Source: an uncultured Solobacterium sp.
GTDB lineage: Bacteria; Bacillota_I; Bacilli_A; Erysipelotrichales; Erysipelotrichaceae
NCBI GenBank assembly: GCA_905194705.1
Contig: CAJJTI010000022.1
Location: 1 to 18,528, forward strand
DNA: 18,528 bases
Direction: 5' to 3'
The notes beneath the pieces were generated by a model. It saw nothing but the letters and a program-made list of their open reading frames with translations, searched no databases and was not told the DNA's origin. Made by a program: the position numbers and the translations under genes. Of the stretch, positions 7,953-17,120 are shown piece after piece; positions within the stretch are counted from its first letter, which is position 1; each line of letters opens with the position of its first letter.

Positions 7953-10900
7953 ATGAATATTAATAACTTTAGTGCAATTAAAGTTGGCTTAGCTTCCCCT
8001 GAGACAATTCGTGAATGGTCATATGGCGAAGTTAAAAAACCAGAAACAATCAATTATCGTTCTCAAAAGCCTGAACGTGATGGTTTATTCTGCGAGCGTA
8101 TTTTCGGTCCTACAAAAGACTGGGAATGTGCTTGTGGTAAATACAAGAAAATTCGTTACCAGGGTGTTATCTGTGATAGATGTGGTGTAGAAATCACAAA
8201 GAGTTCTGTACGTCGTGAGCGTATGGGACATATTGAACTTGCTGCACCAGTAGCTCATATTTGGTACTTACGTGGTATTCCAAGCCGTATGAGCTTACTG
8301 TTAAATGTTCCACCTAAGCAACTTGAAGAAGTAGTTTACTTCGTTAGCTGGATTGTAGTAGATCCAGGTGACACAAAACTTGCTTACAAGCAAATTCTTT
8401 CAGAACGTGAATTACGTGAAAATACAGCAATTTATGGACCTGGAAGTTTCGTTGCACAAAGTGGTGCTGAAGCAGTTCGTGTATTACTAGAACAAATTGA
8501 TTTAGAAAAAGAATATAAAGAAATCACTACTGAACTTGAAAATGTAAGTGGTGATAAACGTAAGAAGTTAATCAAACGTTTAGAAACTGTTGATGCATTC
8601 AGAAAGAGTGATAATAAACCAGAGTGGATGGTACTAAATGTATTACCAGTTATACCACCTGATTTAAGACCAATGCTACAACTTGACGGTGGTAGATTTG
8701 CTACAAGTGACTTAAACGATTTATATCGTCGTGTAATTACACGTAATAACCGTTTAAAGAAATTACTCGAACTTGGAACACCTGCTATTATCGTTCAAAA
8801 CGAAAAGAGAATGCTACAAGAAGCAGTAGATGCTTTAATTGATAATGGTCGTCGTTCAAAAGCTATTACAGGTGCTGGAGGACGTGCATTAAAATCTCTA
8901 TCACATTCTTTAAAAGGTAAGCAAGGTCGTTTCCGTCAAAACTTACTAGGTAAGCGTGTTGACTTCTCAGGTCGTTCAGTTATTGCAATTGGACCAGATC
9001 TAAAGATGTGGCAATGTGGATTACCTAGAGAAATGGCTGTACAGTTATACAAACCATTTGTTATTAGTGAACTTGTAAATCAACAAATTGCAAGCAATCC
9101 TAAGACAGCTGAAAAATTAATTGACAAGCAAGATGCAAGAGTATGGGATATCGTTGAACAAGTAATTGCTAACCACCCAGTATTCTTAAACCGTGCTCCG
9201 ACATTACATAGATTAGGTATTCAATCCTTCTTCCCAAAACTAGTTAATGGTCATGCAATTCGTCTTCACCCATTAGTATGTCCTGCCTTTAACGCAGACT
9301 TCGATGGTGACCAGATGGCAGTGCATTTACCATTAAGTGAAATGGCAAGAGCGGAAACTGAGATTTTGATGCTTGGTGCAAACAATATCTTAGGTCCTAA
9401 GGATGGTAAACCTATTGTTACTCCAGGACAAGACTTAGTACTTGGCAACTTCTATCTAAATATGGAAGCTACAGCAGAGGAGTTCTATAACAAAGCAGAA
9501 CGTCTAGAAAAATTAGGCCTACCTAATGAAGCTGCTAAATGGAGAAGATATGGTGATAACGAAGGTCATATCTATAAAGATGTAAACGAAGTATTAATGG
9601 CATATCAAGTAGGTGTTGTACATTTACATACACGTATTGCTATTCCAGGTTATGCATTACATAAGACAGGCTTTACAGAAGAACAAAATAACAGTTACTT
9701 ATTAACATCTGTTGGTAAGATTATTTTCAATAATGTATTCCCTGCAGATTTCCCTTATTTGAATGATGCAAGTGCAGAATCATTAAAGAAGACACCAGAT
9801 TCAGAATTCGTTCCATTTGGTACAGATGTTAAGAAAGAAATTCAAAGTCGTAAAGTTACTCCTGAATTCAAGAAAAAGGATTTAGGTAACTTAATCGCTG
9901 CTGTATTCGATAAATATAAGATTAACGGTACAAGTGATATTCTTGACTCATTGAAAGATATGGGTTACCTATATTCAACAACTGCTGGTATGACTGTAGC
10001 ATTAAGTGATATCAGTATTGCGCCTAACAAGGAACAAATCGTTAATGCTGGTAAAGAAAAGGCAGATCAATTAAATGCATTACGTGACAGAGGTTTATTA
10101 ACTCCTCAAGAATGGGAACGTGCTTTCTCAGCATTATGGGACAAAGTTAAGAACACTGTTGGTGATACATTAATGGAATCACTACCTCGTATGAACCCAA
10201 TTAACATGATGGCTGTTTCTGGTGCCCGTGGTAACAAGAACCACTTTACTCAGTTAGCAGGTATGCGTGGTCTAATGGCTCGTCCTACACAGAGTAAATC
10301 TCGTAAGGAATACCAACCATCTATTATCGAAGTTCCTATCTACTCATGTTTCCGTGAAGGTATGAGCGTATCAGAATTCTTTATTTCTACACACGGTGTA
10401 CGTAAGGGATTAACAGATACTGCCTTAAAGACAGCTGAATCTGGATACTTAACAAGACGTTTAGTAGACGTAGCTCATGAAGTAATCGTTACTGAAGAAG
10501 ATTGCGGAACTGAAAGTGGATACTATGTTGAAGATATTGTTGATCAAAGAAACAATTCAGTTATTGAAAAATTCTATGATCGTATCGTAGGCCGTTATAC
10601 ACAACAAGCTATTGAAGATCCTAATACTGGTGAAGTATTAGTTGATGAAAATACATATGTAACTGATGAACTAGCTCAAAAGGTAGTTGATGCAGGTGTA
10701 AAACATGCATATATCAGAAATGTATTTACATGTAAGAGCCATAATGGTATTTGCTGCAAGTGTTATGGACGTAACATGGCAACAGGTAACCCAGTTGAAC
10801 CAGGTGAAGCAATCGGTGTTATGGCTGCCCAAGCTATTGGTGAACCAGGTACACAGTTAACAATGCGTAACTTCCATACTGGTGGTGTTGCGAATAACTC

Positions 10901-11780
10901 TGGAGATATTACACAGGGTCTTCCTCGTGTAGAAGAATTATTCGAAGCTCGTACACCTAAGAGAGTTGCTGTAATTGCTAAGATTGACGGTGAAGTAACA
11001 GATATTCGTCAACAAGACAACCGTCAAGGTATGATTGTTACTGTTACAAGCGGACAAGAACAAATTGAACACAAGTGTGACTTAACACAAGCAATTCGTT
11101 CTGAAATCAAAGTCGGTACAGTTGTAACTGCAGGTGAACCATTATCTGAAGGTCAAATTGCTCCAAAAGAATTATTAGAAGTAGCTGGTGTAAGAGCTGT
11201 TGAAGAATACATTCTAAAAGAAGTTAAGAAGGTATACTCTACTCAGTCAATCGATATTTCTGATAAGCACCTTGAAGTAATGATTAAACAGATGTTAAGA
11301 AAAGTCATTGTAGTTGACAGTGGTGATTCTGGATTATCTGTAGGACAGACATTAAGTATTTCAAGCATGGAATCTTTAAACAATCAATTATTTGATGAAG
11401 ATAAAGCTCCAGCTCAATATAACCCATTACTATTAGGTATTTCTAAGTCAGCCGTAGAAACAGATTCATTCTTATCTGCAGCAAGTTTCCAGGAAACAAC
11501 TCGTGTGTTAACAGAAGCTGCTGTTAAGGGTAAGGTTGACCACTTAGAAGGCTTAAAAGAAAACGTTATTATTGGTAAGCTAATTCCTGCTGGTACTGGT
11601 AGAATGGAATACCATAGAGAAACAACTGATCGTATCATTGCTCGTGCAGAACAGTTAAAAGCTGATCGTCGTGCAAAAGCTGAAGCATTAGCTGAAGCTG
11701 AAAAAGCTAAATTACCTGAAGAAGTATCAGGTAATAATGATTCTGATAGATCAGAAGATAACGCTCGTTACGAAGACTAA
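7953..11780 (+). CDS. rpoC: DNA-directed RNA polymerase subunit beta'
   Basis: The beta' subunit carries the catalytic Mg2+ site. The [12 protein letters not shown] motif lies at bases 9291-9326, giving metal-binding D449, D451 and D453. The N-terminal zinc-binding domain has C59, C61, C74 and C77; the second zinc site has C851, C927, C934 and C937. The bridge helix/trigger loop region shows [20 protein letters not shown] and [20 protein letters not shown]. The product is 1275 residues, somewhat longer than B. subtilis (about 1200), with a charged Ala/Glu-rich tail. ATG 7953 follows AGGAGGG (7937-7943). Only 14 bases separate it from rpoB, so the pair is cotranscribed, and a terminator follows at 11788-11822. 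Confidence 0.98.
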   Translation: MNINNFSAIKVGLASPETIREWSYGEVKKPETINYRSQKPERDGLFCERIFGPTKDWECACGKYKKIRYQGVICDRCGVEITKSSVRRERMGHIELAAPVAHIWYLRGIPSRMSLLLNVPPKQLEEVVYFVSWIVVDPGDTKLAYKQILSERELRENTAIYGPGSFVAQSGAEAVRVLLEQIDLEKEYKEITTELENVSGDKRKKLIKRLETVDAFRKSDNKPEWMVLNVLPVIPPDLRPMLQLDGGRFATSDLNDLYRRVITRNNRLKKLLELGTPAIIVQNEKRMLQEAVDALIDNGRRSKAITGAGGRALKSLSHSLKGKQGRFRQNLLGKRVDFSGRSVIAIGPDLKMWQCGLPREMAVQLYKPFVISELVNQQIASNPKTAEKLIDKQDARVWDIVEQVIANHPVFLNRAPTLHRLGIQSFFPKLVNGHAIRLHPLVCPAFNADFDGDQMAVHLPLSEMARAETEILMLGANNILGPKDGKPIVTPGQDLVLGNFYLNMEATAEEFYNKAERLEKLGLPNEAAKWRRYGDNEGHIYKDVNEVLMAYQVGVVHLHTRIAIPGYALHKTGFTEEQNNSYLLTSVGKIIFNNVFPADFPYLNDASAESLKKTPDSEFVPFGTDVKKEIQSRKVTPEFKKKDLGNLIAAVFDKYKINGTSDILDSLKDMGYLYSTTAGMTVALSDISIAPNKEQIVNAGKEKADQLNALRDRGLLTPQEWERAFSALWDKVKNTVGDTLMESLPRMNPINMMAVSGARGNKNHFTQLAGMRGLMARPTQSKSRKEYQPSIIEVPIYSCFREGMSVSEFFISTHGVRKGLTDTALKTAESGYLTRRLVDVAHEVIVTEEDCGTESGYYVEDIVDQRNNSVIEKFYDRIVGRYTQQAIEDPNTGEVLVDENTYVTDELAQKVVDAGVKHAYIRNVFTCKSHNGICCKCYGRNMATGNPVEPGEAIGVMAAQAIGEPGTQLTMRNFHTGGVANNSGDITQGLPRVEELFEARTPKRVAVIAKIDGEVTDIRQQDNRQGMIVTVTSGQEQIEHKCDLTQAIRSEIKVGTVVTAGEPLSEGQIAPKELLEVAGVRAVEEYILKEVKKVYSTQSIDISDKHLEVMIKQMLRKVIVVDSGDSGLSVGQTLSISSMESLNNQLFDEDKAPAQYNPLLLGISKSAVETDSFLSAASFQETTRVLTEAAVKGKVDHLEGLKENVIIGKLIPAGTGRMEYHRETTDRIIARAEQLKADRRAKAEALAEAEKAKLPEEVSGNNDSDRSEDNARYED

Positions 11781-11787
11781 ATAAATT

Positions 11788-11822
11788 AAAAAGCATTGAG
11801 TCACTTAGATTCAGTGCTTTTT
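11788..11822 (+). terminator. Intrinsic terminator after rpoC
   Basis: AAAAAGCATTGA (11788-11799) pairs with TCAGTGCTTTTT (11811-11822), 12 pairs with one G-U and an 11-base loop, ending in five Ts. It starts eight bases after the rpoC stop. Confidence 0.85.
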
Positions 11823-11834
11823 ATGTAGAAAAAT

Positions 11835-11866
11835 AAAAAAGTTGTTAACTATAAATTAACAACTTT
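11835..11866 (-). terminator. Intrinsic terminator after glyA
   Basis: Read on the minus strand, AAAGTTGTTAA and TTAACAACTTT (11856-11866 and 11838-11848) form an 11-bp perfect stem with a 7-base loop, followed by further Ts (11837-11835). It lies 15 bases past the glyA stop. It is separate from the rpoC terminator, so the two convergent units have one each. Confidence 0.85.
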
Positions 11867-11880
11867 CTAGAAATAATAAT

Positions 11881-13131
11881 TTAGTTTTCGTAGATAGGGT
11901 ATTTGTTACATAAGGCAATTACTCTATCTCTTATTTTATCTTGTGAGGCATCGTAGTCGTAAGCAGTTAAATAGATTAAATCTGCTATTTCTTTCATGTC
12001 TTCTTCTTTCATTCCACGTGTTGTAACAGCAGGAGTACCAATACGAACGCCAGATGTTATAAATGGACTGCGTGGATCGTTAGGGACTGTATTCTTATTT
12101 AAAGTGATATAAACGGAATCACATTTGTTTTGTAATTCTTTACCTGTAATTTCTGTGTCTTTTAAATTTACAAGCATTAAGTGGTTATCTGTACCATTTG
12201 TCACTAATTTAAAGCCTTTTTCTTGTAAAGCATTAGCTAGAGCTTCAGCATTTTTAATAATCTGTTTTTGATATGTGACAAATTCTGGCTGTAGAGCTTC
12301 TTTAAAACATACTGCTTTAGCTGCGATAATATGTTCTAGTGGTCCACCCTGAGTGCCTGGGAAAATAGCTTTATTGAAGTTGAAACGATCATTAGCTTCA
12401 TTATTAGCTAAAATCATACCGCCTCTAGGACCTCTTAACGTTTTATGTGTTGTCGTTGTTACCACATCGGCATAAGGAATTGGACTTGGATGAAGACCTG
12501 CCGCAACAAGTCCTGCAATATGAGCCATATCAACCATGAGATATGCGCCAACTTCATCTGCGATTTCTCTGAATTTCTTAAAATCTATAATACGAGGATA
12601 AGCACTTGCTCCTGCAACAATTAGCTTTGGTTTGCACTCTAAAGCAATACGTAATACTTCATCATAATCAATATAACCTTCATCGTTAACACCATAAGGT
12701 ACTGCATGAAAGTATTTACCAGACAAGTTTACAGGTGAGCCATGTGTTAAGTGTCCTCCCGTATCTAAACTCATACCCATAAAGGTGTCACCAGGATTTA
12801 ACATAGCGAAGAAAGCAGCAGTATTAGCTTGAGCTCCAGAATGAGGTTGAACGTTTGCATAGTCGCAATGATATAACTCTTTTGCACGCTCAATAGCAAT
12901 ATGTTCTACAACATCTACATTTTCACATCCACCATAATATCTTTTTTCAGGATATCCTTCTGCATACTTGTTTGTAAGAATAGATCCCATAGCAGCAAGT
13001 ACTGCTGGAGAAACGATATTTTCGGAGGCGATTAATTCGATATTGCGATTTTGTCTATTATATTCTTCTTTAATTGCGTTACCAATTTCAGCATCTTCTT
13101 GTACAAGATAATCCATTAATTCTTTAATCAT
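11881..13131 (-). CDS. glyA: Serine hydroxymethyltransferase
   Basis: This PLP enzyme interconverts serine plus tetrahydrofolate with glycine plus 5,10-methylene-tetrahydrofolate and is a main source of one-carbon units in the cytosol. The 416-residue protein shows [14 protein letters not shown] near the N-terminus, [17 protein letters not shown] (substrate and PLP contacts), QPHSGAQAN, the [10 protein letters not shown] segment (D201, H204) and the PLP-lysine motif [14 protein letters not shown] with K230. [11 protein letters not shown] and [15 protein letters not shown] are also typical. The start is taken as ATG 13131, eight bases from AGGAG (13144-13140); the ATG at 13137 is only two bases from it. 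It stands alone, divergent from the nagA-like gene, with its own terminator. Confidence 0.97.
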   Translation of the reverse strand: MIKELMDYLVQEDAEIGNAIKEEYNRQNRNIELIASENIVSPAVLAAMGSILTNKYAEGYPEKRYYGGCENVDVVEHIAIERAKELYHCDYANVQPHSGAQANTAAFFAMLNPGDTFMGMSLDTGGHLTHGSPVNLSGKYFHAVPYGVNDEGYIDYDEVLRIALECKPKLIVAGASAYPRIIDFKKFREIADEVGAYLMVDMAHIAGLVAAGLHPSPIPYADVVTTTTHKTLRGPRGGMILANNEANDRFNFNKAIFPGTQGGPLEHIIAAKAVCFKEALQPEFVTYQKQIIKNAEALANALQEKGFKLVTNGTDNHLMLVNLKDTEITGKELQNKCDSVYITLNKNTVPNDPRSPFITSGVRIGTPAVTTRGMKEEDMKEIADLIYLTAYDYDASQDKIRDRVIALCNKYPIYEN

Positions 13132-13196
13132 AACCATTTCTCCTTTTTATTTAGCAACAGTATAAAGTATAAATGTGTTGAATGATACAGTTTTTT

Positions 13197-13223
13197 CACA
13201 AACAAAGTATATGTTTATTTGTG
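13197..13223. promoter_or_regulatory. Imperfect dyad in the glyA/nagA divergent region (candidate operator)
   Basis: CACAAACAAA (13197-13206) and TTTATTTGTG (13214-13223) are inverted copies with one mismatch in ten, around a 7-base centre. It is in the 209-base region between the two divergent genes, about 65 bases from the glyA start and 117 from the nagA start. The size and symmetry fit a dimeric repressor site. No matching regulator is in the window. Confidence 0.4.
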
Positions 13224-13294
13224 GACAGTTACTCTTATTATCGATGTGGAATATAATGTTTCGTTTCAACAGCTAAAATAAATAAATTAAAAGG

Positions 13295-13300
13295 TATAAT
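13295..13300 (+). promoter_or_regulatory. Candidate -10 element of the nagA-like gene
   Basis: A consensus TATAAT lies 40 bases before the ATG, predicting a start near 13307. No good -35 is seen 16-18 bases upstream, which may mean activator dependence or a false match. A second TATAAT at 13252-13257 also lacks a clear -35. Confidence 0.4.
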
Positions 13301-13340
13301 GAAGATAGTAGAAATAAAATAAAGATAATTGGAGGTGCTT

Positions 13341-14540
13341 ATGAGAATTCATAGTAAAAAAGTAGTAACACTTGAAGGGGTAAATGATGCGATTATTGAT
13401 GTAAATGAAGAAGGAAAGATACAGGCAATTATCCCTAATAATGGAACACAGGTAGATTTAGATTATGGCGATTATATGATTATGCCTGGAATTATCGATA
13501 CGCATAATCATGGTTGTGCTGGTTATGAATTTGAAACAGTAGATGAAGAAGGGCTGGCTCATTGTTTAAAAGCTCAGGCCGCAAGAGGTGTTACAACAAT
13601 ATTCCCTACAACGACTAACTATAACCAGTATTGTTTATTTAATAAATTTATAAAAATGGATAATGATGGTGCACGTATTGGTGGTATTCATTCAGAAGGA
13701 CCATGGGGCAGCAGAGTTGGTGAAAAAGGGGTTAATACAGGCTATCCTGAAGTAGATTTAGAAGAAGTAAAGAAATATATTGAACTTGGAAAAGGACAAC
13801 TTAAATTATTTGATATAGCACCAGAAGTGCCTCGTGCATTAGATGCAATTGATTATTTAGTTGACCATGGCGTAACGGTAAGTGCCTTTCATACAAATGC
13901 AACATATGAAGAAGCTAACAAGGGCATTGATCATGGTATAACTGTCGCAACACATTTATTCAATGTAATGACAGGCTTACATCATAGAAATGTTGGTACT
14001 GCAGGAGCTTCTATCTTAAGAGATGAAGTATATTGCGAATTAATTTGTGATGGTTTACATGTATCATTACCAATGGTAGAACTTGCCTTAAGAATGAAAA
14101 ATCATAATCAAATTATGATGATTTCCGATAACGTAGCTTTTGCTGGAGCACCAGTTGGTAAATATAATGGAGTGCTATTTGGAGAGACAGAAGACAGTGA
14201 TAGAAGTGAATTACATGTAACAGAAGAGGGTTATGTATTAAGTAAAACAGGTAGATTAACAGGTTCTGGCTTACCAGTAATGTTTGGTGTAAAAAACTTA
14301 GTACAGAAACTTCATATGAATATCGAAGAAGTAGTAAAGATGAGCTCAGCTAATGCTGCAAGAAAATATGGTTTAAATACCAAAGGTACTTTATCAATGA
14401 ACAAAGACTTTGATGCTGTAGTAGTAGATGAAGATTTCAATGTTCAAGCTACTTTTGTTGAAGGTAGAAAAGTATATGACAAAGATATAGAAGAAATACC
14501 ATTCAACCCTGAATTTATTAAGTTATATAAACTAGATTAA
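13341..14540 (+). CDS. nagA: N-acetylglucosamine-6-phosphate deacetylase-like amidohydrolase
   Basis: NagA removes the acetyl group from GlcNAc-6-phosphate, linking amino-sugar catabolism and wall recycling to glucosamine-6-phosphate. The 399-residue protein follows the amidohydrolase fold: PGIIDTHNHGCAG (H55, H57), HSEGPW with metal ligand E119, FHTNATYEE (H184), ATHLFNVMTGLHHR (H205), CDGLHV and ISDNVAFAGAP with the catalytic-type D263. Several motifs differ from classical NagA: HSEGPW rather than HLEGPF, SDNVAFAG rather than TDAMAAAG. This may be a divergent subfamily or a related acyl-sugar phosphate deacetylase. ATG 13341 follows GGAGGTG (13331-13337); a TTG at 13329 overlaps that site and is rejected. 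There is no nagB or transporter beside it, and a terminator follows. Confidence 0.8.
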   Translation: MRIHSKKVVTLEGVNDAIIDVNEEGKIQAIIPNNGTQVDLDYGDYMIMPGIIDTHNHGCAGYEFETVDEEGLAHCLKAQAARGVTTIFPTTTNYNQYCLFNKFIKMDNDGARIGGIHSEGPWGSRVGEKGVNTGYPEVDLEEVKKYIELGKGQLKLFDIAPEVPRALDAIDYLVDHGVTVSAFHTNATYEEANKGIDHGITVATHLFNVMTGLHHRNVGTAGASILRDEVYCELICDGLHVSLPMVELALRMKNHNQIMMISDNVAFAGAPVGKYNGVLFGETEDSDRSELHVTEEGYVLSKTGRLTGSGLPVMFGVKNLVQKLHMNIEEVVKMSSANAARKYGLNTKGTLSMNKDFDAVVVDEDFNVQATFVEGRKVYDKDIEEIPFNPEFIKLYKLD

Positions 14541-14546
14541 TACCTT

Positions 14547-14577
14547 AGAATCCATTTAAAACATGGATTCTTTTTTA
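14547..14577 (+). terminator. Intrinsic terminator after nagA-like gene
   Basis: AGAATCCAT (14547-14555) and ATGGATTCT (14563-14571) form a perfect 9-bp stem with a 7-base loop, followed by five more Ts. Confidence 0.9.
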
Positions 14578-14586
14578 GATTTTAAG

Positions 14587-14592
14587 TATACT
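14587..14592 (+). promoter_or_regulatory. Candidate -10 of trmR giving a leaderless transcript
   Basis: TATACT ends seven bases before the trmR ATG at 14600, so transcription would begin at or next to the start codon. The best -35 at 17 bases is TGGATT (14564-14569, three of six), inside the preceding terminator. No Shine-Dalgarno is present between the terminator and the ATG. Confidence 0.45.
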
Positions 14593-14599
14593 TTACAGT

Positions 14600-15184
14600 A
14601 TGAGTAATTTAGATGTAATAGAAAAAAATGCAAGAGAAAATCATGTTCCGGTAATGTTAGAAGACGGGATGGAATTTTTAGTTCAATATATCAGAGAACA
14701 TGAAGAAATTGTAAATATATTAGAAATAGGAACAGCTGTAGGTTTATCAAGTATGAAAATGGCAGAAATAAGAGAGACTATTCATATTGATACTTTAGAA
14801 GTAAATGAAGAAATGTATAAACAGGCTGTAAATAATATCAAAGAGAATCATTTGGAAAATCAAATTACTGTACATTTATGTGATGGAGCTCTTTATCATA
14901 CAGATAAAATATATGATTTGATATTTGTTGATGCAGCAAAGTCACAATATAAAAATTATGTAGAACATTTTTATGATAATACAAAGACAGGTTCTAAATT
15001 TGTTTTTGATAATTTGAATTTTCATGGTATTGTGGATAATCCTGATTTAACACATAATCGCAGTACAAAACAGTTAGTTGGAAAAATAAAAAAATTTCGC
15101 GAATGGATACAGAATGAACCTAGATTCAAAACTGTATATTATCGCGAAATTGGAGATGGTATAGCAATTAGTGAAAAGCTTTAG
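14600..15184 (+). CDS. trmR: tRNA 5-hydroxyuridine O-methyltransferase (TrmR/YrrM family)
   Basis: TrmR uses SAM to methylate 5-hydroxyuridine at tRNA position 34, giving 5-methoxyuridine in several wobble anticodons. The 194-residue product matches B. subtilis YrrM/TrmR closely: NHVPVM near the start, SAM motif LEIGTAVG (41-48), AVNNIKENHL, the metal-binding FVDAAKSQY (D111), FDNLNFHG (D137, N138) and the IGDGIAISEK end. It lacks about 20 N-terminal residues found in YrrM. The frame is closed upstream by the TAG at 14576, so ATG 14600 is the earliest usual start. There is no Shine-Dalgarno. Its stop overlaps the stop of the convergent TPM gene by three bases, and codons about 161-184 double as a minus-strand terminator. 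Confidence 0.88.
   Translation: MSNLDVIEKNARENHVPVMLEDGMEFLVQYIREHEEIVNILEIGTAVGLSSMKMAEIRETIHIDTLEVNEEMYKQAVNNIKENHLENQITVHLCDGALYHTDKIYDLIFVDAAKSQYKNYVEHFYDNTKTGSKFVFDNLNFHGIVDNPDLTHNRSTKQLVGKIKKFREWIQNEPRFKTVYYREIGDGIAISEKL
15082..15151 (-). terminator. Terminator of the ydjIGH-like operon, inside trmR coding sequence
   Basis: AATTTCGCGA (15093-15102) and TCGCGAAATT (15142-15151) are a perfect 10-bp inverted repeat. Inside it ATACAG (15107-15112) pairs with CTGTAT (15132-15137), and TGAA (15115-15118) with TTCA (15125-15128), around a 6-base loop. Internal loops are near-symmetric (4/4 and 2/3). On the minus strand the stem is followed by TTTTTATTTTT (15092-15082). It lies about 30 bases after the minus-strand stop at 15181. 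Only the minus orientation has the T run. Confidence 0.75.
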
Positions 15185-15975
15185 AAGTGTCCACTGCTGT
15201 GAGAGAAACCAGAATCATTTACTGTAGTACCACCACTGCTGGATGATCCACCACTATCCTTTGCAATTTTGGTTCTTGTTTCTGTCTTGTACAGGAAGAC
15301 ATCTCTAGAATTTGTAAGACTTGTTCCTTCAGGGACAATATAATTTGTAGCTTCAAATTTTTGACCTTTTGTTTTATGTTTACCAGCTTTAACAGCTGTG
15401 ATAATAGCCGAAGCAACAATACCAATAGCTGCTGCAGCCACAATAGGTATATAAGGATTACCTTCAGGCACATCAACTGGTTCACCATTCTGATATTCAT
15501 CTAGATAATAAGCACTGTCATTAATAAATGTAGTAAAAGCAGAGTTATAATCACCATTAGATAAATAGGATAAGAAATGATCGGCCAATTTTTCTTTACC
15601 ATAGTCAGTAAAAGCAGCGTTACCATTATCACCATGAGCAGCAATATCATAACTTCTGTCACTCATCACAATGAGTAACAATACGCCATCTTTTGTTTCT
15701 CCTACACCCATTTCTTCGCTGTTGAAGATATATTCAGAATAATCTTCAACATTAGTAATATCATTGCTGTAGTCGGCCTTTAAACGTACGTAGATGCCAC
15801 AATCATATTCGTCTGAATAAGTTCTGGCGAGTCTATTTAATTCTTCAATTTCAGTACTTGTAAGGCCACCATAGTCATCTTCTACATATGGTGTATCAGC
15901 ATAAACAGGAATAACAAAGAAAATTGAAGCGACAATAAATAATAAAGCGATTAAAGATTTTTTTATTTTATTCAT
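15181..15975 (-). CDS. TPM-domain membrane protein (YdjH/YgcG-like)
   Basis: The 264-residue protein has an N-terminal signal peptide (KIKK, then hydrophobic residues 8-24, likely cleavage after VYA at 26), an exported TPM domain (about 28-162, with DDYGGLTSTEIEELN and DGVLLLIVMSDRSYDIAAHG), a membrane segment at about 175-195 and a Ser/Gly-rich cytoplasmic tail (SGGSSSSGG, ending HSSGHF). This order is typical of the YgcG/YdjH family. B. subtilis YdjH, with YdjG, is reported to help place the SPFH protein YdjI and the PspA homologue at the membrane. The start ATG 15975 follows GGGGTGAT (15987-15980), which overlaps the upstream stop, so translation is likely coupled. The biochemical role is unknown. 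Confidence 0.85.
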   Translation of the reverse strand: MNKIKKSLIALLFIVASIFFVIPVYADTPYVEDDYGGLTSTEIEELNRLARTYSDEYDCGIYVRLKADYSNDITNVEDYSEYIFNSEEMGVGETKDGVLLLIVMSDRSYDIAAHGDNGNAAFTDYGKEKLADHFLSYLSNGDYNSAFTTFINDSAYYLDEYQNGEPVDVPEGNPYIPIVAAAAIGIVASAIITAVKAGKHKTKGQKFEATNYIVPEGTSLTNSRDVFLYKTETRTKIAKDSGGSSSSGGTTVNDSGFSHSSGHF

Positions 15976-15979
15976 ATGA

Positions 15980-17050
15980 TCACCCCAATATTACAATGAT
16001 TACAAAATAAGCAATAACAGAAATAACTGTTGCAAGAAGGAAGAATGTAAGTAACATTTTCGTTTTATCAATTGGTAAATCGTCACCAATCATCTTTCCT
16101 GTTTGACCATTCATAACAAATAAGTAATTCTTATTTTGCCATTTTGTCGCAAGAATCCATACAGGTAAAAATGCATAAGAAATATTATTCTCAGCTAAAT
16201 TAACATTTTCTTTCTCTAAAACAACACTGTCATAATTAGAAACACTGTCAGTTAAATATTGAACAGCAGAATTTTGCATTCTAACATTAATCCTCTTTTC
16301 GTTGTCACTTGCAGTTACGTCATATTTATCAGCGTAGTATCCAGCAAGATAACTCTTTTGGAAATCAACCATTTCTTGATAGTTGAATGGTTCTACTGCA
16401 TCCATAAATTCATCAGGCATTTTACTTGCAGCATCAGCAGGCACTTTTTCAAATTGAATTTTACCTTCACGATGAACTTCATAGTGTCTAGTTCTAGTGA
16501 CCTCATAATCACCTTCTGTGTAGCTTGATACTTTTGTAGTATGATAATCAGCATCTGCATTAGCTAAGTTATCATATAACCAGAAAGGTACATATAATCC
16601 TTTAATTTCTTCGATATGGTTTTGATCACTAAAAGTTTTAGGTAAGAATGGTTTATCTGTATAGAATTTTTTTAAGTTTGAGATAGCTTTTTCTTTCTTT
16701 AAACGAAAAGGAATAATATAGTTTGGTCTTAAAGCACCTTCAAACTGAGTTGCGTTAATTGTTGGATTATTGCAATATGGGCAGCTTGTAGCTGCAGTAT
16801 TTTCATCAACGATAATTTCTGCACCACAACTTGGACAACTGTAAGCATGCATGCCTTTTAATTCATCTTCTGACCAGTTCTGGTGACTGACGTCTTTTGA
16901 TCCTTCAGTTTCTTTTTTCTCATAGAGGGCTTCTATTTCTGAAGGTTCATAGGTGGAATCACAATACTCACATTTTAATTTTTGCAAGTCACTATCAAAA
17001 TGGAGTGGACCACCACAAGCAGGGCATTTATAATTCGCTATTGAAGCCAT
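15980..17050 (-). CDS. Double zinc-ribbon, C-terminally membrane-anchored protein (YdjG-like)
   Basis: The 356-residue protein begins with two zinc ribbons: C9, C12, C27, C30 and C72, C75, C90, C93. A long soluble middle part follows, with YIIPFRLKKEKA, GLYVPFWLYDN and YAFLPVWILATKW, motifs of the YdjG-like family. One hydrophobic segment at about 331-355 is a C-terminal membrane anchor, so the ribbons face the cytoplasm. ATG 17050 has a strong AAAGGAGG (17064-17057). The stop is TGA, only four bases before the TPM gene start. It lies between SPFH and TPM genes, the same gene set as B. subtilis ydjGHI in a different order. A scaffold or recruiter role is inferred from that context. Confidence 0.8.
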   Translation of the reverse strand: MASIANYKCPACGGPLHFDSDLQKLKCEYCDSTYEPSEIEALYEKKETEGSKDVSHQNWSEDELKGMHAYSCPSCGAEIIVDENTAATSCPYCNNPTINATQFEGALRPNYIIPFRLKKEKAISNLKKFYTDKPFLPKTFSDQNHIEEIKGLYVPFWLYDNLANADADYHTTKVSSYTEGDYEVTRTRHYEVHREGKIQFEKVPADAASKMPDEFMDAVEPFNYQEMVDFQKSYLAGYYADKYDVTASDNEKRINVRMQNSAVQYLTDSVSNYDSVVLEKENVNLAENNISYAFLPVWILATKWQNKNYLFVMNGQTGKMIGDDLPIDKTKMLLTFFLLATVISVIAYFVIIVILG

Positions 17051-17072
17051 GAATTACCTCCTTTATCTAAAA

Positions 17073-17096
17073 TGTGGGCAGTTTTCACTGCCCACA
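17073..17096 (-). other. GNRA-capped hairpin between the SPFH and zinc-ribbon genes
   Basis: On the minus strand, TGTGGGCAGT (17096-17087) and ACTGCCCACA (17082-17073) form a perfect 10-bp stem closed by a GAAA tetraloop, followed by TTTTAG. It lies between the SPFH stop and the YdjG-like ribosome site. It could be a partial terminator that lowers downstream expression, or a 3' stabiliser of a processed SPFH message. The T run is short. Confidence 0.65.
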
Positions 17097-17120
17097 AATC
17101 TTCTTCTAAATGATTATTGA

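Noticed and set aside
13132..13137. Upstream ATG for glyA at 13137
   Set aside because: It is only two bases from the AGGAG site; ATG 13131 is at eight bases and matches family N-termini.
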